Translations under genes and position numbers: made by a program
The notes under the pieces: generated by a model
Seen by the model: the letters and a program-made list of their open reading frames with translations, nothing else
What the model was told of the DNA's origin: nothing
Database searches by the model: none
In this document: piece by piece, positions 1 to 8,911 of the stretch
Numbering within the stretch: position 1 is the stretch's first letter
Layout: each line of letters starts with the position of its first letter
NCBI GenBank assembly: GCA_002995625.1
Contig: PVBP01000002.1
Location: 22,897-86,896 of the forward strand
Reading direction: 5' to 3'
DNA: 64,000 nt
DNA from: Lysobacteraceae bacterium
GTDB lineage: Bacteria > Pseudomonadota > Gammaproteobacteria > Xanthomonadales > Ahniellaceae

Positions 1-633
1 GCGACGCGCGTGCGCGAGGCCGGTGGCGAAATCCGCGAGGGCACGACCGTGCTCGGCTTCGAGCGCGCCGGTGGCCGGGTCGCGAAGGTGCGGACCACCG
101 GTGGCACGTTCGCGGCGCGCGACATCGTCCTTGCGCTCGGCGCGTGGTCCCCGAAGCTCGCGAGTCAACTTGGTCTCGACCTGCCGATCCAGCCCGGCAA
201 GGGCTACTCGATCACCTTCCCGCATCCGGCCCGCGCGCCGCGGCTGCCGCTGGTGCTGAAGGAACGGATGGTCTGCGTGACGGCGTGGGATTCGGGCCTG
301 CGGCTCGGCAGCACGATGGAGTTCGCGGGCTACGACGAGCGCCTGAACCGCGTCCGCCTCGACGCACTGGTGCGGGCAGCGCGCGAGTACCTCGTCGAGC
401 CGCCGGCGGCCCCCGCGGTCGAGGAGTGGTACGGCTGGCGGCCGATGGTCCACGACGACCTGCCGATCATCGGCCGCGCGCCCGCCGCCTCGAACCTGAT
501 GCTCGCGACCGGCCACGGCATGCTCGGCGTCACCGAGTCCGCGATCACGGCGCGCCTGGTCGCCGACCTCGTGACCGGCAGGGAACCCGCGATCAACCCG
601 ACGCCCTATCGTCCGACGCGCTTCTCCTGGTGA
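1..633 (+). CDS. FAD-dependent D-amino-acid dehydrogenase-like oxidoreductase (3' part)
   Basis: Only the last ~210 residues are in the window; the reading frame is open from base 1, so the gene begins upstream. The C-terminal signature of the DadA/DAO family is visible: GWRPMVHDDLPIIGRAP near residue 145, followed by the glycine-rich ATGHGMLGVT stretch that closes the FAD site. In this family the enzyme oxidatively deaminates D-amino acids (or related secondary amines) and passes electrons to a membrane acceptor. The N-terminal Rossmann dinucleotide motif must lie outside. The exact substrate cannot be read from this part. It converges on the minus-strand hydrolase gene with a 94-base gap in which I see no terminator hairpin with a T run. 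Confidence 0.85.
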   Translation, partial: ATRVREAGGEIREGTTVLGFERAGGRVAKVRTTGGTFAARDIVLALGAWSPKLASQLGLDLPIQPGKGYSITFPHPARAPRLPLVLKERMVCVTAWDSGLRLGSTMEFAGYDERLNRVRLDALVRAAREYLVEPPAAPAVEEWYGWRPMVHDDLPIIGRAPAASNLMLATGHGMLGVTESAITARLVADLVTGREPAINPTPYRPTRFSW

Positions 634-727
634 AGCCGGTCGCTCGGCGCGTCGAACGCGCGCGTCGCGAAGCGAAGACCGGAGTGCGCTGGCCGCTCCG
701 CATTCGATCCGGCCGGAATCCTCGTCG

Positions 728-1585
728 CTAGGCGGGTTCGCCGCGCTTGCCGCGCGCGCGCTTCGGCGCCGCCGGCACCGCGTGCTCGATGGCGGGATAG
801 AGCACGGCCCTAAGCCCATCGCGCGACAGCGGCCGCCACTGGCCCTCGGGTTGCGCGAGGCGGTCCGCGATCGCGTAGAGCACGGTCGGATTGAAGCCGA
901 AGCCGAAGTGGCTGGCCCGGACCTCGATGTTCTCGACCCGCTCGCCGTGGCGCTGGACCGAGCACTCCCAGTGCACGACGCCGTCGGTCCGCGAATAGAT
1001 CGAGGTCGTCGGCACCGGCGGCGGCTCGCGCAGGCGCTCGAGCAGTTGCGGGTCGTCGGCCCGATGTCCCGACAGCAGCCGGAACAACGGGTACGCGTTG
1101 GTCGCGGTTGCCGGTCCCGCGAACGGCGATCCCAGCGTGATCACCTGGCGCGCGAGGTCCGGATGCAGCTTGGCGACCTCGCGCGCATAGACGCCGCCGA
1201 GGCTCCAGCCGATCAGCGAGACCCGGCGCCCGTATCGATCGGCCAGTTCCTCGAGGCGTTCGCGGCAGCCGGCCAGCACGCCGTGGCGGGGCCCAACGTT
1301 GAAGCCCTGCGCCCAGCCGTAGCCCGGGTAGCCGAGCCGCCGCAGGAACTGGCGCAGCATCAGCGTGCTGGTGTCCGATGCGGCGAGCCCCGGGAACACC
1401 AGTACCGGCTGTCCGTCGCCGCGCGGCAGGTGCTGCGTGAACATGAAGGACACCAGCCCCGCGGTGAACTCCGCCGGCGCGCGGGCTTCGAGCAGCAGCG
1501 TGCGCCAGGGGGGTGGCTGCAGGCGGGCATGATGGGCGTAGGCGCGCTCGCGGAGCAGGCGCTGGCGGCCGCGTCGCGAGGTCAT
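728..1585 (-). CDS. alpha/beta hydrolase (lipase/acyltransferase-like)
   Basis: A 285-residue alpha/beta-hydrolase-fold protein. The nucleophile elbow GWSLGG is at residues 126-131 with Ser128 as the expected nucleophile, and a VLVFPGL oxyanion-type strand-loop lies at 61-67. The N-terminal ~40 residues are arginine-rich with no clear signal peptide. The ATG overlaps the stop of the upstream wax ester synthase gene by four bases (ATGA, 1582-1585), which fixes the start and implies coupled translation. Pairing with an acyltransferase suggests neutral-lipid or acyl-ester metabolism, perhaps as a lipase acting on wax esters or triacylglycerol; that role is inference. The closest named families are PGAP1-like and triacylglycerol-lipase hydrolases. 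Confidence 0.8.
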   Translation of the reverse strand: MTSRRGRQRLLRERAYAHHARLQPPPWRTLLLEARAPAEFTAGLVSFMFTQHLPRGDGQPVLVFPGLAASDTSTLMLRQFLRRLGYPGYGWAQGFNVGPRHGVLAGCRERLEELADRYGRRVSLIGWSLGGVYAREVAKLHPDLARQVITLGSPFAGPATATNAYPLFRLLSGHRADDPQLLERLREPPPVPTTSIYSRTDGVVHWECSVQRHGERVENIEVRASHFGFGFNPTVLYAIADRLAQPEGQWRPLSRDGLRAVLYPAIEHAVPAAPKRARGKRGEPA

Positions 1586-3147
1586 GGCGCGCCGCTTCGA
1601 CGGCGACGCATGGTCGCGGCTCCGCGGCTGGCGGTCGCATGCGCGGCCGATCGGACGGCCGTCGCTGCCTTGGATCGGGCCTGCCGCGCGTCCTGCGCCG
1701 GGCGGTGGGATCGGTTCGGCGCCGCCTTGCCCTCTCTCGCCGCGCGTGCGGCGGCCCAGGCCCTGAGCTCGTCGAAGGACGCGTCGAGGTCCTTCGCCAG
1801 GCGGTCGAGGTCCGGCACGGCGCGCGCGCACGCGACCAGTCCGAAGTCGAGGTGTCCGTCGTAGCTGTGCACCGTGATGTTGAGCGCGAGGCCGTGGATC
1901 ACGATCGACAGCGGGTAGTAGGCGCGCATCCGGGCACCGGCCAGCCACAGCGGCACCGGAGGGCCGGGCACGTTCGAGACCACGAGGTTGGCCGGCAGGG
2001 GCAGGCGATCGGCCAGCCGCGAGCGGGCCAGCAGCTTCGACAGCCCGCCCACCAGCCACGGTGCCCCGAGCGACGGGAAGTCGGTCGGGATCAGGCCGCG
2101 GAACGCGCCTGTCGCGGCCTTGAGCTCGTTCATCCCGGCCCGGATCGCCGCGATCCGGGTCGCGGGGCTGCGGGCGGTCGTCGCGAGCGTCGCCGGCAGC
2201 ATCGTCACCTGGTTGCTCATTCGGGCATCCCCTGCCTCGCGCAGCGGCAGCGGCACGGCCGCCACCAGCGAGCGGACCGGCAACGCCCCACGACGGCGGA
2301 GGTACAAGCGCAAGGCACCGGAAACCGTGGCCAGCAGCACGTCGTTCAGGGTGGCGCCGGCAGCGCTCGCGACCGTGCGCGCCTGGTCGAGCGGCAGCGT
2401 GTGCGTCCGGATCACCCGCTCGGCCGCGATCTGCGCGTTGAACGGCGTCCGCGGCGCCAGCAGGCGTTCGCGCAGCGTCGCGATCTCCGGAAGCTGCGAG
2501 CCGGCCTCGACCACCGCGCCGGCGGCCGCACGCGCCAGGGCAGGGACGTGGCGGACGATGGTCGCGTACTGGCCGATCGCGTTGTCGAGCAGGTCTCCAA
2601 GCAGCCGGCGGGCGCCGGGCCTCTTCGGATCTCTCGGCGTCCCGCGCGGCACCTGGCGCGGCTCCGGGCCCAGATCCATCAGCGCCTCGGCCAGCCTGAC
2701 GCCGGCATTGCCGTCGAGCGCCGCGTGGTGGACCTGGGCGTAGATCGCGACGCGCCCGTCGGCGAGACCCTCGATCACGTGGAAGCGCCACAGGGGCCGT
2801 CCGCGATCGAGCCGTTCGGCATGGAGCTTCGCGACCAGTGCCTCGAGCTCCGCCATCCGGCCCGGGCGTGACACGCGCAGACCGACGACGTGCCAGTCGA
2901 GATCGACCTCGGGCGCCTCGATCCAGACCGGATGTCCGAGATCGAGTGGCATCGGCGCCAGCGCCTGGTGCAGCAGCGGCGAGAGGTGCATCCGTGCCGC
3001 GAGATGGGCCCGGACGCGGTCGGCGAAGGAACCCGCGAGGTCGCGCGGCGGGTCGTACAGCGTGAGGCTGCCGACATGCATCGGCGTCTCGGGGGACTCG
3101 ACGTAGAGGAAGCCGGCGTCGAGTCCGCTCAGGCGACGGGCAGGCAC
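1582..3147 (-). CDS. wax ester synthase/diacylglycerol acyltransferase (WS/DGAT)
   Basis: This 521-residue protein belongs to the WS/DGAT family, which esterifies acyl-CoA to fatty alcohols or diacylglycerol to make storage lipid at the inner membrane. The catalytic HHxxxDG motif reads HHAALDG at residues 140-146, and the C-terminal family motif VSNVPGP is present. The N-terminus RLSGLDAGFLYVESPETPMHVGS is split here as RLSGLD and ETPMHVGS, both family hallmarks. I chose the GTG at 3147 because a GAGGA sits ten bases upstream and because longer starts would run into the divergent lipoprotein gene. The stop overlaps the hydrolase ATG. WS or DGAT preference cannot be told from sequence. Confidence 0.88.
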   Translation of the reverse strand: MPARRLSGLDAGFLYVESPETPMHVGSLTLYDPPRDLAGSFADRVRAHLAARMHLSPLLHQALAPMPLDLGHPVWIEAPEVDLDWHVVGLRVSRPGRMAELEALVAKLHAERLDRGRPLWRFHVIEGLADGRVAIYAQVHHAALDGNAGVRLAEALMDLGPEPRQVPRGTPRDPKRPGARRLLGDLLDNAIGQYATIVRHVPALARAAAGAVVEAGSQLPEIATLRERLLAPRTPFNAQIAAERVIRTHTLPLDQARTVASAAGATLNDVLLATVSGALRLYLRRRGALPVRSLVAAVPLPLREAGDARMSNQVTMLPATLATTARSPATRIAAIRAGMNELKAATGAFRGLIPTDFPSLGAPWLVGGLSKLLARSRLADRLPLPANLVVSNVPGPPVPLWLAGARMRAYYPLSIVIHGLALNITVHSYDGHLDFGLVACARAVPDLDRLAKDLDASFDELRAWAAARAAREGKAAPNRSHRPAQDARQARSKAATAVRSAAHATASRGAATMRRRRSGAP

Positions 3148-3270
3148 GTCGGGTCGATCCTCGCGATGGAAGCGCGGCGAGCGTAGCGAGCAACGTTCCC
3201 GAACGATGCCGCGCTGCAGCACCCGGGGCGCGAGGACCTCGAGGATGACATTCGACGGCGGAATGTTGGT

Positions 3271-3276
3271 TATCCT
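3271..3276 (+). promoter_or_regulatory. candidate -10 element for the beta-propeller lipoprotein
   Basis: TATCCT followed by CGGTGGCC, 29 bases before the ATG at 3306, in the divergent gap 3148-3305. It fits the TAnnnT-plus-GC-rich-discriminator pattern seen before many genes in this window. No clear -35 hexamer was found. Confidence 0.35.
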
Positions 3277-3305
3277 CGGTGGCCACGCCCCGGGGGATGC
3301 CTCAC

Positions 3306-5999
3306 ATGATGGATCGTCGTTTCGCCACTCGCCTTGCTCCACTGAACGTGCTCATCGCCGCTGCGCTGCTCGGCGGATGCGCAACCACCGATCCGGCGCG
3401 GGTGACGTCTAGCGATGACCCCGCCACCGCCTATGCGCGTGGCGAGGGCAAGGGCAAGTTCAAGCCGTACATGGGCGACTTCTGGGCGATCCGCGCGAGC
3501 TATCCGACCGGTGAGTTCCAGCCGGCGTGGGTCGCCGAGTCGATCGAGGCGTTCCACGCGGTGCCCGAGGGCCTTCCGGCGGGCGCAGAGGACATGGCGC
3601 ATCGGGCGAAGTCCGGAAAGATCACGCTGAACCTGCCGGCCGACCAGTTCACGTCGCTCGGGCCGAGCCCGATGCAGTTCACCGGCGGCAGCGGTGGATC
3701 CGGCAACGTCGGCGGGCGCGTCAACGTCGTGATCTCGCATCCGACCAACCCGAACGTCGCGTGGGCCGCGACCGACGGCGGCGGCGTCTGGAAGACCACC
3801 AACTGCTGCACGACCGGCACGATCTGGCGCGTCACGACCGACTTCCCCGAGGCCAACAGCATCGCGATCGGCGAACTGGTGCTCGATCCGAACAACCCCG
3901 ACGTGCTCTACGCGGGCACCGGTGACCTGCGCTTCGGGTCGTTCTCGTTCGGCGCGGCCGGGGTGCTGAAGTCGACCGACGGCGGCGAGACCTGGACCGC
4001 GCTCGGCACCGACGTCTTCAACCCGTACTTCCCGCCGCTGACCGGCAACTTCCCGCAGTACCAGGCGATCGGCCAGATCGAGGTCGATCCGCGCGACTCG
4101 AACAACGTGATCGTCGGCGCCAAGACCGGGCTCTACATCAGCCGCGACGGCGGCCAGAACTGGACCGGCCCGTGCCTGACGAACCCGCACACGACCCAGC
4201 GCCAGGACATCACCGGGCTCGTGACGCGCGCCTATCCCGATCGCACCGAGCTGTTTGCCGCGGTCGGCGTGCGCGGCTTCGGAACCACCGTCCAGCCGGA
4301 CCTGAACCAGAACGGCGCGAACGGCATCTACCGCGGCACGCTGCCGGCGACCGGGTGCCCGACCGATTGGCAGCTCGTCACGCGCGGCGACAACGGCTGG
4401 CCGGCGGGCACCGGCAACGGCACGCCGAACACCAGCATCGGCCGGATCTCGCTCGAGATCTCGCCGAGCAACCCGGACGTGATGTACGCCAAGGTCGGCA
4501 TCGCGACCACCGCCGCGAACATCTTCGGCGTCTACCGCACCACCGACGGCGGAGCGACCTGGCAGCTGCGCGCCCAGAACAGCGCGTTCACCGGCTGCAG
4601 CAACGCCAGCGTGCAGAGCTGGTACAACGCCGGGCTGCTGATCCATCCGACCAATCCCGACATCGTGTTCGCGAGCGCGGTCGACGCGTTCCGCTCGACC
4701 GACGGCGGCCAGACCTGGAGCAACATCATCTGCGGCTACTCGGGCGGCGTCACCGGCGGCTTCCACGTCGACCACCACGCGCGGGCCTTCGTCGGCGGCG
4801 ACCCGAACCGGCTGCTGCTCGGCTCCGACGGCGGCGTCCACTACACCGAGAACCCGTATCAGAGCCCGGGCCGTCCGACCTTCGTCCAGCTCAACAACAC
4901 GTTCAACAGCATCGAGTTCTACGGCGGCGACGTGACCGCGAACTTCGCGACCGCGACGAGCCGCGGCGCGATCGGCGGCGCGCAGGACAACGGCACCTCG
5001 ACCGTGACCTGGTCGACCACGCCGGGGCCGGCGCTTTGGACGATGCGTCGCGGCGGCGACGGCATCCACGCCCGGATCGAGCCGGTGCTCGGCCAGCGCT
5101 GGTACGCGTCGAGCCAGAACGGGAGCATCACCGCGAGTACCACCGGGCCGGCCGGCTCGTTCACGACCAACGCCACGCCGCCGTGGCCGGCGCAGGCCAC
5201 CGAACGCCGCAGCTTCCTGACCCACTTCGAGCTCTACCGCTACGGCGGCGAGACAACCGGCTGCCCGGCCGCCACCGGCTGCGGCCGGATGCTGGCCGGC
5301 AGCTTCCGGGTCTGGGAGTCGATCCAGGGCGGGATCCCGGCGTCGAGCTGGTACCCGAACAGCCCGGACCTGACCAAGAACACGCTCGCCGACCGCAGCT
5401 TCATCAACCAGGTCACGCATTCGGTCAGCGACCCGTCGATCGCGATCGCCGGCACCAACGACGGCAACGTCTGGTTCGGCTTCGGGCTCGGGCAGGGGAG
5501 CGCCAACAGCGCGACCTGGGTCAACGTCACGGATGGCAACACGGTCCTTCCGAACCGTCCGGTGATGGACGTCGCGACCGATCCGCTGAATCCGCTGGTC
5601 GGCTATGCCGCGGTCGCCGGCTTCGCGCAGAACACGCCGGCGCAGCCGGGCAACGTGTTCCAGGTGACCTGCACGGCGAACTGCGCCAGCTTCACCTGGC
5701 GCAACGTCAGCGGCAACCTGCCGAACAATCCGGTCAACAGCGTGATCGTCAATCCGCACATCCCGCAGCAGGTGTTCGCCGGGACCGACTGGGGCCTGTT
5801 CTTCACCAACGACATCAACGCGCCGGAACCGGTCTGGCAGCGCTTCGGCAACGGCCTGCCGAACGTGATGATCTGGGACATGACGATCGACCGCGGCTTC
5901 ACGACGCTGGTGCTGTGGACGCGCGGCCGAGGCGCGTGGGCGTGGCCGCTTCCGACCAGCCTCGAGGACGGCCTGATCTTCCGTGACAGCTTCGAGTAG
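3306..5999 (+). CDS. large BNR/Asp-box beta-propeller lipoprotein
   Basis: 897 residues. The N-terminus has an Arg-containing start, a hydrophobic core and a lipobox LGGC with Cys25 (next residue Ala), so it is probably lipidated and sent to the outer membrane. The body carries Asp-box repeats of the form S/T-x-D-G-G-x-x-W at about residues 223, 279, 412 and 464, plus related SDGG turns near 508, typical of sortilin/VPS10 and exo-sialidase-like seven- or ten-bladed propellers. It ends with IFRDSFE, resembling a C-terminal tail common on exported proteins of Lysobacterales. The start is the first of two adjacent ATGs behind a GGGGGA. Such proteins are usually annotated as glycosyl-hydrolase-like, but no catalytic residues can be assigned; binding or scaffolding is as likely. 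A second secreted protein follows 21 bases downstream. Confidence 0.85.
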   Translation: MMDRRFATRLAPLNVLIAAALLGGCATTDPARVTSSDDPATAYARGEGKGKFKPYMGDFWAIRASYPTGEFQPAWVAESIEAFHAVPEGLPAGAEDMAHRAKSGKITLNLPADQFTSLGPSPMQFTGGSGGSGNVGGRVNVVISHPTNPNVAWAATDGGGVWKTTNCCTTGTIWRVTTDFPEANSIAIGELVLDPNNPDVLYAGTGDLRFGSFSFGAAGVLKSTDGGETWTALGTDVFNPYFPPLTGNFPQYQAIGQIEVDPRDSNNVIVGAKTGLYISRDGGQNWTGPCLTNPHTTQRQDITGLVTRAYPDRTELFAAVGVRGFGTTVQPDLNQNGANGIYRGTLPATGCPTDWQLVTRGDNGWPAGTGNGTPNTSIGRISLEISPSNPDVMYAKVGIATTAANIFGVYRTTDGGATWQLRAQNSAFTGCSNASVQSWYNAGLLIHPTNPDIVFASAVDAFRSTDGGQTWSNIICGYSGGVTGGFHVDHHARAFVGGDPNRLLLGSDGGVHYTENPYQSPGRPTFVQLNNTFNSIEFYGGDVTANFATATSRGAIGGAQDNGTSTVTWSTTPGPALWTMRRGGDGIHARIEPVLGQRWYASSQNGSITASTTGPAGSFTTNATPPWPAQATERRSFLTHFELYRYGGETTGCPAATGCGRMLAGSFRVWESIQGGIPASSWYPNSPDLTKNTLADRSFINQVTHSVSDPSIAIAGTNDGNVWFGFGLGQGSANSATWVNVTDGNTVLPNRPVMDVATDPLNPLVGYAAVAGFAQNTPAQPGNVFQVTCTANCASFTWRNVSGNLPNNPVNSVIVNPHIPQQVFAGTDWGLFFTNDINAPEPVWQRFGNGLPNVMIWDMTIDRGFTTLVLWTRGRGAWAWPLPTSLEDGLIFRDSFE

Positions 6000-6020
6000 T
6001 CGAATCGAGGAGGCCTAGCG

Positions 6021-7325
6021 ATGCACGTGAGGACGCCGGCGACGCTGATCGGGCTGTTGGCCAGCCTGCTGGGTTGCGCGATCGCGTCGCCCGCGTTGGC
6101 CCAGGCGCGCGCCGAGGCCGAGCCTCGCGTGCCAGCCGCCGAGCTGCTGCCCCGCGGCACGCGGACCAGCGGCCAGGGCTGGCGGGTCGAGTCGCCGGTC
6201 CAGCTCGACTCCCACCTCGGCCGCTTCGTGTTCCAGACCGACTGGGGCCGGATCGAGGCCCACGGCAGCGAGATCGCGCTCGAGCGAATCGGCGAGATGC
6301 CGGTGATCCCCCAGCTCGACTCGATCAGCCGCGTCGACGTCTTCGCCAATGCGCTGGCGACCTCGGCGCAGCGGACCGGCGAGGCGGTCGTGCGGGTCGT
6401 GACCGATCCGGTCGGCACCGTCCAGGGCCTGCCGTCCGGGATCGCCCGCCTGGTGCGTCGCACCGCGGGCCGCGTGCGCGACGTCGCGACCAGCGTCGGC
6501 GACGCGGCCACGCGCCAGCGGGAGTCGACCACCGGCAACGGGGCCGCCGGCGAGGGCGAGGACGACGGTTCGAGGCCGGATCCGCTGGTCGATTTCGGGC
6601 GCGAGCTGGCCGGGGTCAATCGCGCCCGCCGCGAGCTCGCCCAGGAACTCGGCATCGATCCGTACACGCGCAATCCACTGATCCAGGAACGGCTCGAGAA
6701 GCTGGCCTGGGCCGCGGTGGCCGGCGGTTTCTCGATGAAGGCGGCACTCGGCAGCGTCGGCGGATTCGCCGGCGACGCGCTGTCGGTCACCACGCGCCTC
6801 GACAGCCTGGTCTGGGAGGCCTCGCCCGAGGAGATCCGGCGGGTGCTCGAGAAGCGCCTCGTCGAACGCGGCATCGAGCCGCGCAGGGCGCGCGAGTTCC
6901 TGCGGAACGGGACGTTCACGCCGACCCAGCAGGTCGCGCTGGTCGAGGCCCTCGAATCGCTCGGCACGCCGCGCGGCGAGGCCGACCTGCTCGACCTCGC
7001 GACCGGAATCCGCAGCGAGGCCCACGCGCGTTTCCTCGTCAACCAGCTGCGCATGCTCCGGCGGCACCTCGGGCGCGGCGATGCCGTCGCCGAGTTCGTC
7101 GTGCTCGACCAGGGCGTCGCGGCGCAGACGCGCAACGGCCAGTACCTGATCGCGCTTCCGGTCGACCGCCTGTCGTGGACCGAGGACCTTCGTGCCGTTG
7201 CGGGCGAGGCGGGCGGGCTCCCGCGGAACCGGCGCGTCGTCGTGTCCGGGCAGGTGTCGCCGCTCGCGCGCCGCGAACTGTCGCGGGCCGGATTCACGGT
7301 GGTGGCCGGCGCCGGCAGGCCGTGA
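6021..7325 (+). CDS. secreted protein of unknown function
   Basis: 434 residues, not recognised. An N-terminal signal peptide is clear: basic start, hydrophobic stretch and an ALAQA cleavage region near residue 28; an upstream LLGC at about 16-19 is a weaker lipobox alternative. After a ~60-residue segment with beta-strand character comes a linker rich in Gly, Glu, Asp and Arg (about 155-195), then a mostly helical charged domain with a glycine/alanine-rich patch near 235-260. The C-terminal ~80 residues alternate strands and helices. An AGGAGG lies nine bases before the ATG, the best ribosome binding site in this region. It lies 21 bases behind the propeller lipoprotein gene and is probably cotranscribed, so it may be a partner in the envelope. 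Confidence 0.75.
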   Translation: MHVRTPATLIGLLASLLGCAIASPALAQARAEAEPRVPAAELLPRGTRTSGQGWRVESPVQLDSHLGRFVFQTDWGRIEAHGSEIALERIGEMPVIPQLDSISRVDVFANALATSAQRTGEAVVRVVTDPVGTVQGLPSGIARLVRRTAGRVRDVATSVGDAATRQRESTTGNGAAGEGEDDGSRPDPLVDFGRELAGVNRARRELAQELGIDPYTRNPLIQERLEKLAWAAVAGGFSMKAALGSVGGFAGDALSVTTRLDSLVWEASPEEIRRVLEKRLVERGIEPRRAREFLRNGTFTPTQQVALVEALESLGTPRGEADLLDLATGIRSEAHARFLVNQLRMLRRHLGRGDAVAEFVVLDQGVAAQTRNGQYLIALPVDRLSWTEDLRAVAGEAGGLPRNRRVVVSGQVSPLARRELSRAGFTVVAGAGRP

Positions 7326-7393
7326 GTCCTGCGCACGCCCGGCGGCGCGGACGCGCCGCGCGTCGTCCGGGCGCGCGCTCGGGGGTGCACGCG

Positions 7394-7399
7394 TAGACT
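7394..7399 (+). promoter_or_regulatory. candidate -10 element for the CorB-like gene
   Basis: TAGACT followed by CGGGCCCG, 18 bases before the GTG at 7418 and 42 before the alternative GTG at 7442. It is nearly identical to the element at 8785 before smc. Confidence 0.4.
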
Positions 7400-7417
7400 C
7401 GGGCCCGCACGGTCGTC

Positions 7418-8737
7418 GTGCGGTTTCGTCGGATCGCCCGCGTGGAAGCCCTGAGTCCTCCCGTCCTGATCGCGCTGCTGCTCGCCTGCCTCGTGCTGTC
7501 GGCGCTGTTCTCCGGCACCGAGACGGCGCTGATGAGCGTCAACCGCTACCAGCTCCGGACCCAGGCGCGCGCCGGCAACCGGTCCGCGCAGATCGCCACC
7601 CAGCTGCTCGAGCGGCCCGACCGCCTGATCGGCCTGATCCTGCTCGGCAACAACCTCGTCAACAACCTCGCGGCGACCCTGGTCGCGGTCCTGGTGATCG
7701 CGCTGTTCGGGGACCAGTGGCTGGCGCTCGGCGCCGGCCTGCTCACGTTCGTGATGCTGATCTTCTGCGAGGTCGGCCCCAAGACGGTCGGCGCCCTGTA
7801 CCCGCGACGGCTCGCGCTGCTGGCCGCGCCGGCCTACCTCGTGCTGGGTGTCGTGCTGTGGCCGCTGGTCTGGCTGGTCAACCGGGTCACCAACGCCGCC
7901 TTGCGGCTGGTCGGCGTGCGGGTCGATCCGGCCGGGCAGGAGACCGCGCTGACCCAGGACGAGCTCAGGACCGTCGTCGCCGAATCGGCGCAGCTGATCC
8001 CGCAGCGCCACCAGCAGATGCTGATCGGGATCCTCGACCTCGAGCGGATCACCGTCGCCGACATCATGATCCCGCGCCAGGAGATCGCCGGAATCGACCT
8101 CGAGGACGACTGGGACACGATCGCGCGCCAGATCGCCGAGACGCCGCACACGCGGCTCGCGGTCTATCGCGGCGACATCGACGATCTCGTCGGCCTGCTG
8201 CACCTGCGCCGCGTCGCGCAGGCGCTTGCGCGCGGATCGCTCGACAAGGCGATGCTGGAACGCCTTGCGCGCGAACGCGAGCCGTACTTCGTCCCGGAGA
8301 GCACCCGGCTCAACGTCCAGCTGCTGAACTTCCAGCGCGAGCGCCGCCGGCTGGCCTTCGTCGTCGACGAGTACGGCTCGATCCAGGGGATGGTCACGCT
8401 CGAGGACCTGCTCGGCGAGATCGTCGGCGAGTTCACGCGGCCGGACGCGCGCGCGCTCCCGCGCGGGCCCGAGCGCGACGCGGACGGCAGCTGGCGGGTC
8501 GACGCCAGCAGTTCGGTGCGGGCGCTGAACCGGCTGCTCGGCTGGCGTCTGCCGAGCGACGGGCCGCGCACCCTGAACGGCCTGCTGCTGGCGCATTTCG
8601 GGGAGATCCCCGCGCCGGGCGCGACGGCCGAGATCGACGCCTGGCGATTCGAGGTGCTCGAGGTCGACGACAGCAGCGTGCTGACGGTCCGCGCCCGTCC
8701 GATCGAGGCGCCGGCGACCGAGCCGGGCGGGCGCTGA
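7418..8737 (+). CDS. CorB/YfjD-type CNNM transporter with CBS and CorC_HlyC domains
   Basis: 439 residues (431 if the GTG at 7442 is used; the latter gives a start closer to family members). The N-terminal DUF21/CNNM membrane domain has hydrophobic segments at roughly 15-35, 75-110 and 125-155, with the family motif SGTETALMS in the first helix. A CBS pair follows (about 210-335; IMIPRQEI and VVDEYGSIQGMVTLEDLLGEIVGE, the latter broken as VDEYG and TLEDLLGEIVGE). The C-terminal CorC_HlyC domain spans about 350-430. Family members move or sense Mg2+ or Co2+ and were once called hemolysins. It stands alone between the secreted gene and smc, with its own candidate promoter. Confidence 0.9.
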   Translation: MRFRRIARVEALSPPVLIALLLACLVLSALFSGTETALMSVNRYQLRTQARAGNRSAQIATQLLERPDRLIGLILLGNNLVNNLAATLVAVLVIALFGDQWLALGAGLLTFVMLIFCEVGPKTVGALYPRRLALLAAPAYLVLGVVLWPLVWLVNRVTNAALRLVGVRVDPAGQETALTQDELRTVVAESAQLIPQRHQQMLIGILDLERITVADIMIPRQEIAGIDLEDDWDTIARQIAETPHTRLAVYRGDIDDLVGLLHLRRVAQALARGSLDKAMLERLAREREPYFVPESTRLNVQLLNFQRERRRLAFVVDEYGSIQGMVTLEDLLGEIVGEFTRPDARALPRGPERDADGSWRVDASSSVRALNRLLGWRLPSDGPRTLNGLLLAHFGEIPAPGATAEIDAWRFEVLEVDDSSVLTVRARPIEAPATEPGGR

Positions 8738-8784
8738 GCGGCGACGCCCGTCCCCCCGGCGAAAGGCCACCGGCCGCGCTTTGC

Positions 8785-8790
8785 TAGACT
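8785..8790 (+). promoter_or_regulatory. candidate -10 element for the smc operon
   Basis: TAGACT followed by CCGCGGCC in the 174-base gap before smc. It would give a leader of about 115 bases. No -35 match was found at the usual spacing. Confidence 0.4.
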
Positions 8791-8911
8791 CCGCGGCCGC
8801 GCGGGACCCGGCGCTCCGGCCGCCTCCTCGGGCAGTCTTCCCGCGATTCCCCACCGGTCGTCGCGTCGCCGAGCCTGCGGCAGGCGCGTTCCGTTGCGAG
8901 AACCTCCGTCG

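Noticed and set aside
728..3286. One 852-codon minus-strand gene fusing the hydrolase with upstream sequence
   Set aside because: The upstream part of that frame is a shadow of the wax ester synthase in another frame. The hydrolase starts at the ATG overlapping the synthase stop.
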